DNA of 64,000 nt from CBDFKS01 sp965248905 (GTDB lineage Bacteria > Chloroflexota > Dehalococcoidia > Lucifugimonadales > JAGWBF01), in NCBI GenBank assembly GCA_965248905.1, contig CBDFKS010000007.1:1798001-1862000 (forward strand). The letters are read 5' to 3'. Positions 43,826 through 51,068 of the stretch are shown piece by piece; the stretch's first letter is position 1, and each line of letters starts with the position of its first letter. The notes beneath the pieces are model-generated. The model was not told the DNA's origin. It did no database searches and was given only the letters and a program-made list of their open reading frames with translations. Position numbers and translations under genes: made by a program.

Positions 43826-44069
43826 TGTAGAGTTCCCCCCCTTGCGTAAATTTTAGCCCGATCACACGCTACAGGGCCAATTGCGGCCATTATAGGCATG
43901 GGCGATGACCTTGGCAAGCCGAGAATGACCCCTATGGGTACGGTCACGCAACCGACAGAACGTCGCGACACACTGCCGAGACCTCACTCCACAACCGTCA
44001 ACCATAATTAAACTGGTATACTGGAGGGCACAAGCTGATAGTCAGAGCAAAGATGCTGGAGAATATCCT

Positions 44070-45539
44070 ATGCCATCCCGGCTGAAGCAGATACCGGAAA
44101 GCCTTCTAGCTAAGCTGTGGAAAGAGCGTGCCGCACGAGCGGAGTCCCTGAGGGCAGCCAACGGCCGGCGCATCAAGGTCATCTATCCCGGTAGGGAAGG
44201 TACCACCGCCGGGCCTGACTTCCGTGACGCTCTGTTCGAGGAAGAGGGTGTTGGGCTGGTGCGGGGTGACGTGGAGGTCCACGTAACCGGAGCGGGCTGG
44301 CGCGCCCACGGCCACCACCAAGACCCCCGCTACAACGGAGTGGTTCTCCACGTAGTTGGCAGGGCGGATGAGGCCTACTCCAGACTGAGCGGGGGCCGAC
44401 AGGCACCGGTACTCTCCATAGGACCTTTGTTCAACCAGCAACAGCCCTTGGGAAAGGAACCGGGGTTGTGGCCGCTGCTGGAGTCCTATGAATACCTCCC
44501 TCCCGGAAACGCAGACGAGGCAGCCAGCCTTTTGGACCGGGCGGGAGACCACTGGTTCTCGAACGTGACCGACAGCTTTTCGCGGCTGCTTCAAGAGGAA
44601 GAGCCGGAACAGCTACTCTATTCATCCTTGATGGAGGCCCTGGGCTACAGCCAGAACCGCCAGCCATTCCTGGACCTGGCCCACAGGGTGCCTTACAGCC
44701 GCCTATTAAAGGCTGCACTCAAAGTCCCACGATCTGGGAGGCGGCTGGCGATTCAAGACACCCTACTCAAGGTCGCCGGTTTCCCTGCCGACCCATCTCA
44801 GACCATCTCTACCAACACTCTAGGATGGCATCTGTTCCGAGTGCGGCCTCAGAACCACCCTCGCAGACGGATCATGGGCTTCGCAAGGGTCCTGGACCTC
44901 TTCTTGCCCGGCGAGACCGTCAGTCCTACCCATCAAGCCCTAGGTGTCGATGGCCGCTTTGAGCCGAGAGCCTGGACTGTCTCACGGCCATCTGAGATGG
45001 ACAGGTCGAGCGAGGCTACTCATACTATGGCTAACGGCGAAGATCCCGTCCCTCCCTGGGCAAACCTAGGGCTGGTGACTGGCATGGCCCAACTGGTAAG
45101 CAGCGGGACGGAACAGAGAGACGATCACCGGCGCTGCAGGGTCCTTGAAGCGGGACTGATGGGCATGGGCTCGCACCCTTCTCGCAAGGATACCCTCGGA
45201 ATAAGAGAGGGGAATCTTATTGGAACAGCCAGAGCTCGGGACATGGCGGTGAACTGCGCGCTGCCCTTTCTGCACGCCCTGGGACGGATGAGCGATGACT
45301 ACCCTCTTGCGGAAGCGGCTCTCGAGCTTTACCGCCGGTTTCCCAAGCTTCAGGACAATGAGATCACCAGGGAGATGTGGCAGCGGCTTTTCGCTCCATT
45401 ACGAAACGCCCACTCCACTAACCCTCCTCACAGTGAGGATAAGGGCTGGGAACGCTTGGTATCCAATGCCAGGAGGCAGCAGGGGCTGCTCCATCTCCAT
45501 CATATGCTCACGTCTCTCGGTACATTCTCATCCCGCTGA
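44070..45539 (+). CDS. DUF2851 family protein
   Basis: 489 residues. The N-terminal half carries the family signature: LPESLLAKLW-like start, YPGREGTTAGPDFRDAL, then GDVEVHVTGAGWRAHGHHQDPRYNGVVLHVV. The C-terminal half includes GMGSHPSRKDTLGIREGNLIG and NCALPFLHALGRM. The conserved D/E and His residues in the first half resemble a nuclease-like core, but no function has been established for the family. Cytoplasmic, monocistronic. Confidence 0.85.
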   Translation: MPSRLKQIPESLLAKLWKERAARAESLRAANGRRIKVIYPGREGTTAGPDFRDALFEEEGVGLVRGDVEVHVTGAGWRAHGHHQDPRYNGVVLHVVGRADEAYSRLSGGRQAPVLSIGPLFNQQQPLGKEPGLWPLLESYEYLPPGNADEAASLLDRAGDHWFSNVTDSFSRLLQEEEPEQLLYSSLMEALGYSQNRQPFLDLAHRVPYSRLLKAALKVPRSGRRLAIQDTLLKVAGFPADPSQTISTNTLGWHLFRVRPQNHPRRRIMGFARVLDLFLPGETVSPTHQALGVDGRFEPRAWTVSRPSEMDRSSEATHTMANGEDPVPPWANLGLVTGMAQLVSSGTEQRDDHRRCRVLEAGLMGMGSHPSRKDTLGIREGNLIGTARARDMAVNCALPFLHALGRMSDDYPLAEAALELYRRFPKLQDNEITREMWQRLFAPLRNAHSTNPPHSEDKGWERLVSNARRQQGLLHLHHMLTSLGTFSSR

Positions 45540-45545
45540 CTTCAT

Positions 45546-46397
45546 TCAGGACCCATCTGCCTGACCTAACAACACGTTGTCGATAAGCCTAGAGTTTCCC
45601 ATCACCACCGCCACGGAAACCATGGCAGACGTCATGACCACGTCCAGCTCTTCCAGAGTAGACGGATCTGCCACGCTGACGTACTGCACGCAGTCGATGA
45701 GTGGCTCCTGTTCCAGAACCCGGCGTATCTCCTGGCGAAGGCGCTGAGCGTCGGACTCGCCCCTTTCCCAGAGTTCCTTCGCCCTGCACAATGCACTGTA
45801 GATCACCGGAGCGGCCCTCCGCTGCTGGGGGGTCAGATACACATTACGGCTGCTTAAAGCCAGACCGTCGGGTTCGCGCACCGTGGGCACCACCACCAAG
45901 TCCACACACAGGTTCAGGTCCTCCACCATCCGCCTTATTACCGCTACCTGCTGTCCGTCCTTCTGGCCGAAATAGGCTCTATCTGGTCTGACCACATTGA
46001 AAAGTTTGGCTACTACTGTGGCTACCCCCCGGAAGTGACCCGGACGGAGCTGGCCTTCAAGGCGCTGGGCCGCCTGACCCACCTCTACCCAGGTATCGAA
46101 GGACGGAGGATACATCTCCTGGGGGGTGGGAGTGAACACCAGGTCTGTCCCTTCATCGCGAAGCAACGACAGGTCCCGGTCCATGTCCCTGGGATAGCTG
46201 GAGAAGTCCTCGTTGGGGCTGAACTGGGAGGGATTCACGAATATTGTCACAGCCAGGAGATCGTTCTCTGCCTTGGCTCGCCTCACCAACGCAAGGTGAC
46301 CCTCGTGAAGATATCCCATGGTAGGCACGAGGCCTAACGTGCCTCGAAGTCGGCCACGCGCCGTCCGAAACTCTGAAATCGTGTGTAAGACCTGCAT
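45546..46397 (-). CDS. panC: Pantothenate synthetase
   Basis: 283 residues. The HIGH-type nucleotide motif is LVPTMGYLHEGHLALVRRA. Substrate motifs are FVNPSQFSPNEDFSSYPRD, RAYFGQKDGQQVAVIRRMV and ALSSRNVYLTPQQR (the KMSKS-like signature). It condenses pantoate and beta-alanine with ATP to give pantothenate in the cytosol. It is the last gene of a four-gene minus-strand operon with panB, a DUF2520 protein and a P1 peptidase. Length is normal. Confidence 0.96.
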   Translation of the reverse strand: MQVLHTISEFRTARGRLRGTLGLVPTMGYLHEGHLALVRRAKAENDLLAVTIFVNPSQFSPNEDFSSYPRDMDRDLSLLRDEGTDLVFTPTPQEMYPPSFDTWVEVGQAAQRLEGQLRPGHFRGVATVVAKLFNVVRPDRAYFGQKDGQQVAVIRRMVEDLNLCVDLVVVPTVREPDGLALSSRNVYLTPQQRRAAPVIYSALCRAKELWERGESDAQRLRQEIRRVLEQEPLIDCVQYVSVADPSTLEELDVVMTSAMVSVAVVMGNSRLIDNVLLGQADGS

Positions 46398-46453
46398 ATG
46401 AGCCTGATGTCGTAGCTTGAGTAGCCGTTGAACTCGAGGAAGGAGGGAGGCTA

Positions 46454-47317
46454 TTAACCCTGCAGCATCAGCTGCTCAGACACCTCTTCCAGGTCGCTCA
46501 GAATACTCTCATCCATCCTCAAGCTCTCTTTGTCGCCGGGGAAGGCGCCCTCCTTCACCTGGGCGATGTAACGGCTGAAAGCGTCGCCGATGGTCTCGGC
46601 CAGGTCGGCGTACTTTCGGGCGTGCCTGGGTACAAAATCTGGGACCAGTCCCAACATGTCGTGAAGCACCAGGACCTGTCCGTCGCAATGGGGGCCTGAG
46701 CCGATACCGATGGTCGGAATGGAGAGCCGGCGGGTGATCAGGGCCGACAGGGGGGCCGGCACCAGCTCCAGAACGATGGCGAATGCGCCGGCACGCTCTA
46801 GAGCCATGGCATCCTTGATGAGCTGAGCCGCCTCCCGCTTCTCCTTGCCCACCGCCCTGTAGCCCCCGAGACTGTTCACCGACTGAGGAGTGAGGCCTAT
46901 GTGTCCCATGACCGGTATCCCTGATTCAACGATCCTTCGAGCCGTTTCCTCAACTCTCTCCCCGCCTTCCAGCTTTACTGCCTGGGCGCCACCCTCCTGT
47001 AGGAGACGCGCGGCGTTGGCCAGAGCCTGGGAAGTCTCGATCTGATAGGTCATGAAGGGCAGATCGCTCACAACAAACGCATGGCTGGTCCCCCTGGTCA
47101 CAGCCCTGGTGTGGTGGACCATATCGTCCATCGTGACAGGGATAGTAGAGTCATAGCCCAGCACTACCATGCCCAGGCTATCACCAACCAGGATGATGGG
47201 AATGCCTGCCATGTCCGCCAGCCTCGCGCTGGTGTAGTCGTAGGCCGTGAGCATGGGGATCTTCTCGCCTCTGGCCTTCATGTCAGCGAGGTCCCGTATA
47301 GTCACTCTTCTAGCCAT
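46454..47317 (-). CDS. panB: 3-methyl-2-oxobutanoate hydroxymethyltransferase
   Basis: 287 residues. The characteristic motifs are PMLTAYDYTSARLAD, ILVGDSLGMVVLGYDSTIPV, VKLEGGERVEETARRIV, VMGHIGLTPQSVNSLGG and IGIGSGPHCDGQVLVLHDML. The enzyme adds a hydroxymethyl group from methylene-THF to ketoisovalerate to form ketopantoate, the first committed step to pantothenate and CoA. It is 56 bases upstream of panC and 23 bases downstream of the DUF2520 gene. Confidence 0.97.
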   Translation of the reverse strand: MARRVTIRDLADMKARGEKIPMLTAYDYTSARLADMAGIPIILVGDSLGMVVLGYDSTIPVTMDDMVHHTRAVTRGTSHAFVVSDLPFMTYQIETSQALANAARLLQEGGAQAVKLEGGERVEETARRIVESGIPVMGHIGLTPQSVNSLGGYRAVGKEKREAAQLIKDAMALERAGAFAIVLELVPAPLSALITRRLSIPTIGIGSGPHCDGQVLVLHDMLGLVPDFVPRHARKYADLAETIGDAFSRYIAQVKEGAFPGDKESLRMDESILSDLEEVSEQLMLQG

Positions 47318-47340
47318 CTCTCTATCCTCCGGGATACTGG

Positions 47341-48240
47341 CTAGCCGTCAACAGGCTCGATATATTGGCGTATGTAATCATTGATCAGCCTCTTCATGTC
47401 AGCCATCTTCTCTTCGCTGACCCGGTCTTTGGCCAGAGACAGCGACTCCAGCAGGAGGGTCCCGTATAACGGGATGAGATGGGGCACACGCCCCTCCATG
47501 GACTTCATATGCCTCTCTATCGTCGCGGTATCGCCACGCACCATGGGGCCAATGAGACTCCCCTCCAGACCCGCCCTTGAGGCGTTGGTCACGGTGGTGC
47601 CCACGATGGGGAGGACTGTAGAAAGAGCATCCTCTGTAGACACACCTATCGCCTCCCACATCTCCGTGGCGGCTTTGAAAAGGGCGGTCAGGCAGCCACA
47701 GGCTATCACCCCTGCCGCATGGTAAAGGGCCCGGTCCTCGGGCTTGAGGAAGATGGCCTTGGCCTCTATTCGGGATGCTATCTGCTCCAGGGTGTCCATA
47801 AGCCAGCCTTGTCCCTCGATGGCAAAGGTGGTGCCCTGTAACCGCTCCATCGCCTCCTCCGGGGTCTCCAGACAGGCCAAGGTCTGGTGGGGATGGAAGG
47901 AGCCAACGAGAGCGCCCATGCTTGCCGCGGGGTCGAGTATGTCCAGGGACGCGGCGCCACTACAGTGGACCACCCCCTGGTCCTGACGCCACTGCACCTG
48001 GGAAGCCACCTGGTTTATCACTCCGTCGGGGGTAGTGATAAAGACCACATCACTATAGTCGGCCACTTCCTGGGGTCCTTCCATTGCCTGACATCCAGGT
48101 ATCTTCTGAGCCATCTCTTCAGCCGATGATGAGCTACGGCTGCTGACAGCTACCAGACGATAGTCCTTGGCAGCGATCGCCTGGCCCAGACCCTTCCCAA
48201 GGGTCCCGGCGCCGATAAATCCGATCCGAGGATCATCCAT
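47341..48240 (-). CDS. Rossmann-fold DUF2520 protein, possible ketopantoate reductase substitute
   Basis: 299 residues. N-terminal dinucleotide-binding motif RIGFIGAGTLGKGLGQAI (GxGxxG), then SDVVFITTPDGVINQVA and VVHCSGAASLDIL, as in the Rossmann-like/DUF2520 family. The C-terminal helical domain (YHAAGVIACGCLTALFKAAT) is the DUF2520 dimerisation half, similar in layout to 6-phosphogluconate dehydrogenase-like reductases. Lying between the P1 peptidase gene and panB, it could supply the NAD(P)H-dependent reduction of ketopantoate, since no panE is seen here. That is inference, not established. Confidence 0.82.
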   Translation of the reverse strand: MDDPRIGFIGAGTLGKGLGQAIAAKDYRLVAVSSRSSSSAEEMAQKIPGCQAMEGPQEVADYSDVVFITTPDGVINQVASQVQWRQDQGVVHCSGAASLDILDPAASMGALVGSFHPHQTLACLETPEEAMERLQGTTFAIEGQGWLMDTLEQIASRIEAKAIFLKPEDRALYHAAGVIACGCLTALFKAATEMWEAIGVSTEDALSTVLPIVGTTVTNASRAGLEGSLIGPMVRGDTATIERHMKSMEGRVPHLIPLYGTLLLESLSLAKDRVSEEKMADMKRLINDYIRQYIEPVDG

Positions 48241-49207
48241 GTCTTACCTCCTTAGCCGAAGGCACCCCGCCTAGCCCTTCAGCCATGTCTACCGCCCTCA
48301 GCACCGATCGAGCTACCACCTCGACAGCAGCGGCGCCCAGCTGGGTCAAATTAGGAGTGATCGAGGTGGCTCCGGTTGCCAGGGCGAAAACGGTATCTCC
48401 GTCGCGTATGGTGTGGCAAGGCCTGATGGTAATGGCTAATCCATCGTGGCTCACCCGCGCCAGGTAATGGGCCTGGTCCTTGGTGAGGATGGCGTCGGTA
48501 GCGACCACCGCAATGGTGGTATTCAAGGAAGCGGAATGCCGTGACTCTTTATCATGCTTTAGCAATAGCTCCACCGAGTCATGGAACCCGGCCCCGTCAT
48601 CCTTCCTCGGCCCGGCTACAATCTCTCCCGTACAATGGTCGACCACCCCACCATAGGCGTTTACAGCCACTAGGGCACCCACTATTGTGCCGTCAGGTAG
48701 TCGAAGACTTGCCGTGCCGATACCGCCTTTCGTAGCTCTCTCCATACCCAGGAGCTTACCTACCGTGGCGCCTGTACCAGCCCCCACGCTTCCCTCTTCC
48801 ACGGTCTCCGAGGAGCCGGCAAGACAGGCCTGGTACCCTTCCTCGGGGCCTGGTCTTACTCGGCCGGTAATTAAATTCAGATCGAACAGTATCGCCGCCG
48901 GCACTATGGGAATAGTGGACTGGCCCAACTTGAAGCCAACCCCTTGCTCCTCCAGGTACCTCATCACACCGGCCGCCGCATCCAGCCCGAAGGAGCTGCC
49001 GCCACTTATGAGCACTGCGTTTATTTGCTCTACCAGATTTCCTGGACGTAGAAGCTCCGTTTCTCTGCTGCCAGGGGCGCCACCCCTCACGTCCACCGCC
49101 GCCACAGCACCATTGCGACAGATCACGACCGTGCAACCGGTCGCGGCTGCCCGGTCGGTGTAGTGGCCTACCTCTATGCCGGCAACTTCAGTAATACCCT
49201 TAACCAT
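48233..49207 (-). CDS. P1 family peptidase (DmpA/BapA-like aminopeptidase)
   Basis: 324 residues. Family signatures are EVGHYTDRAAATGCTVVICR, GGAPGSRETELLRPGN, ISGGSSFGLDAAAGVMRYL, EGSVGAGTGATVGK and LVAVNAYGGVVD. The autocleavage/nucleophile region is NTTIAVVATDAIL, with Thr in place of the Ser of DmpA. P1 peptidases are N-terminal nucleophile hydrolases; some remove beta-amino acids such as beta-alanine from peptides. It overlaps the DUF2520 gene by 8 bases and heads the panB-panC operon. That suggests a link to beta-alanine supply (inference). Cytoplasmic, no signal peptide. Confidence 0.88.
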   Translation of the reverse strand: MVKGITEVAGIEVGHYTDRAAATGCTVVICRNGAVAAVDVRGGAPGSRETELLRPGNLVEQINAVLISGGSSFGLDAAAGVMRYLEEQGVGFKLGQSTIPIVPAAILFDLNLITGRVRPGPEEGYQACLAGSSETVEEGSVGAGTGATVGKLLGMERATKGGIGTASLRLPDGTIVGALVAVNAYGGVVDHCTGEIVAGPRKDDGAGFHDSVELLLKHDKESRHSASLNTTIAVVATDAILTKDQAHYLARVSHDGLAITIRPCHTIRDGDTVFALATGATSITPNLTQLGAAAVEVVARSVLRAVDMAEGLGGVPSAKEVRHG

Positions 49208-49232
49208 AGCTGATGATTTCTCGATAAAACTT

Positions 49233-49263
49233 GACGCCTTCCTGGCGGGGCCGGGAAGGCGTC
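49233..49263 (-). terminator. Hairpin in the leader of the P1-pan operon / after the HTH gene
   Basis: GACGCCTTCC and GGAAGGCGTC pair perfectly over 10 bp around 11 bases. On the minus strand it is followed by AAGTTTTATC. It may end transcripts of the HTH gene at 49421, or act as a leader attenuator of the operon. Confidence 0.6.
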
Positions 49264-49272
49264 ATTAATTCT

Positions 49273-49300
49273 ATTGTACTCTATCAGCCGTCTGGGCCAA
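49273..49300 (-). promoter_or_regulatory. Candidate promoter of the P1-DUF2520-panB-panC operon
   Basis: Minus strand: TTGGCC (49300-49295), 16-base spacer, TACAAT (49278-49273). It lies just upstream of the hairpin at 49233-49263. Confidence 0.4.
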
Positions 49301-49420
49301 CGTGGTCCCAGCAGCTTACTAAACCCTTGGTCCGCTCACCCCCCGGCGGGTGGATGGCAACTCCATCATATCATTACGATGGGGGGTGTCAAGCTGATGG
49401 ACTATCGAAATATCTTTCCA

Positions 49421-49729
49421 TCAGTTAGGAACATTTTGTCGACTCTCCTCCGACATCCTGCTAAGGATACGAAATATGGTGCGTTGACTAACATCGAAGC
49501 GGGCCGCGGCCTCGGATACGGAGAGTCCTTGTTCCCGCAGAGCCATTACAATCTCCAGGTCCCTCCCTGTTCGTTTCTGCCTCTGATACCAGCCCGGGTC
49601 ATCGTATTTGCACCGGGGTAGGGGACATCTCAAACAGGAAGGGGAGACCTCACATCCCTCATCATGATATGGATAGCGCTCAGGGATCACATCTATCAGA
49701 ACATCCGAACCTACTCGTCTCAACATCAT
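49421..49729 (-). CDS. Small HTH protein with a Cys cluster
   Basis: 102 residues. N-terminal Cys-rich region CEVSPSCLRCPLPRCKYDDPG (four cysteines, C-x5-C-x2-C-x4-C) is likely to bind zinc or an Fe-S cluster. C-terminal helix-turn-helix EQGLSVSEAAARFDVSQRTIFRIL. It is a candidate metal- or redox-sensing DNA-binding regulator. It is divergent to the DRG-like GTPase gene, and the 223-base spacer between them would hold both promoters. Target unknown. Confidence 0.75.
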   Translation of the reverse strand: MMLRRVGSDVLIDVIPERYPYHDEGCEVSPSCLRCPLPRCKYDDPGWYQRQKRTGRDLEIVMALREQGLSVSEAAARFDVSQRTIFRILSRMSEESRQNVPN

Positions 49730-49952
49730 GCCTTCACTCCACTCTTATATGGATTTAATTATAGAACACACGTTCTGGTATTTCAAGAATAATCTGTCAG
49801 AAATTTGACCGAAAAAGCCGCTACTGATATAGTCTCTGTCAACTACAGCGTAGCCCATGGAAAAGCGTCGCATACGTTAACGGTTCGCCAGAAAGGCTAC
49901 TGCTTACAGAACGCCAAGTAGTACCGCTTCCTGTTGGCAACAGGGGGTAAGA

Positions 49953-50939
49953 ATGCCTGCCAACTTACCAGCACCGTATTACGAGGCCGAACGAAGGTTT
50001 CGCGCCGCGAAGGGCACCCATGAGAAGGTGGCTGCCCTTCAGGAGATGATGTCGGCCACGCCCAAGCACAAAGGCACAGACCATCTGCGGGCGGACATGC
50101 GCGCCAGGATGGCCCGCCTGATGGAAGAGCTGGAGCGGCCCAGGAATATCAGTAGTGGTCAGCCTTCACCCTTTGCCCTGAGGAAAGAGGGAGTGGGCCA
50201 GGCTATATTGATAGGTCTTCCCAACACGGGCAAGTCCCAGGTCCTAGCCAGTTTGACCGGAGCCGCCACAAAGGTTGCCGCCTATCCATTTACCACCCAA
50301 GTGCCACTACCCGGGATGCTCCAGTTCCAGAACGTCCGCATTCAGTTGGTGGACACCCCTGCCATCAACGACAGCGATATGCAGACCCGACTCTTCAGCC
50401 TACTCAGGAATGCAGACCTTCTTCTCATGGCCCTGGACCTTTCCACGGATGTCATGCTACAGATCGATGAGACTGAGGCCGAGCTGAACAAGTGGGGCTA
50501 CATTCTAATAGGCAAGGGAGACGTTCCCGATCCTGACGAGCAACGTGTGCAAAAGCGGGCGATCCTGATAGCAAACAAGGCGGACGAAGCTAGGGCCCTG
50601 GACCAGTACCAAAGGCTAGTGGTCGCCTATGAACATCGATTCGAGATAGTAATGGTCTCTATGGTGGAGAATGTGGGACTGGATGAGCTCAAAGCAGCGA
50701 TATTCAACGCCCTTGATAAAGTACGGGTCTATACCAAGCCGCCCGGCGGACAGCCCAGCTACGATTCCCCGATAGTTCTTGACCAGGGGAGCAAGGCGGA
50801 GGATGCAGCCCTATCTCTCCATAAAGATTGGCAGAGGAAGATGAAATACGCGGTGCTCTGGGGCTCCGGAAAGTTCGATGGCCAAAGGGTGGGGCGAGAC
50901 TACGTTATCTCCGACGGCGATGTGTTGGAATTTCATTAA
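49953..50939 (+). CDS. DRG-like GTPase with TGS domain
   Basis: 328 residues. An N-terminal helical arm leads to G1 GLPNTGKS, the T-loop AAYPFTTQVPLPG, G3 DTPA and G4 NKAD. The C-terminal TGS domain reads SPIVLDQGSKAEDAALSLH and ends YVISDGDVLEFH. This is the architecture of Obg-related DRG GTPases, which occur mostly in archaea and eukaryotes. Bacterial members are found in some Chloroflexota and may act in translation or ribosome handling. Asn replaces the usual Ser or Asp in the G1 loop. No N-terminal Obg domain is present. Confidence 0.87.
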   Translation: MPANLPAPYYEAERRFRAAKGTHEKVAALQEMMSATPKHKGTDHLRADMRARMARLMEELERPRNISSGQPSPFALRKEGVGQAILIGLPNTGKSQVLASLTGAATKVAAYPFTTQVPLPGMLQFQNVRIQLVDTPAINDSDMQTRLFSLLRNADLLLMALDLSTDVMLQIDETEAELNKWGYILIGKGDVPDPDEQRVQKRAILIANKADEARALDQYQRLVVAYEHRFEIVMVSMVENVGLDELKAAIFNALDKVRVYTKPPGGQPSYDSPIVLDQGSKAEDAALSLHKDWQRKMKYAVLWGSGKFDGQRVGRDYVISDGDVLEFH

Positions 50940-51068
50940 TAAATAAGACATTAATTTACGTAACCCCACGAAGGCCTCATACTGACCCAATTTCGGTCCG
51001 AGTCTAGCGAAGAAGTCTATGAGTACCGAGCCAGAAGCGATTCCATCGAGGAGTTATCGAGCATTAGG

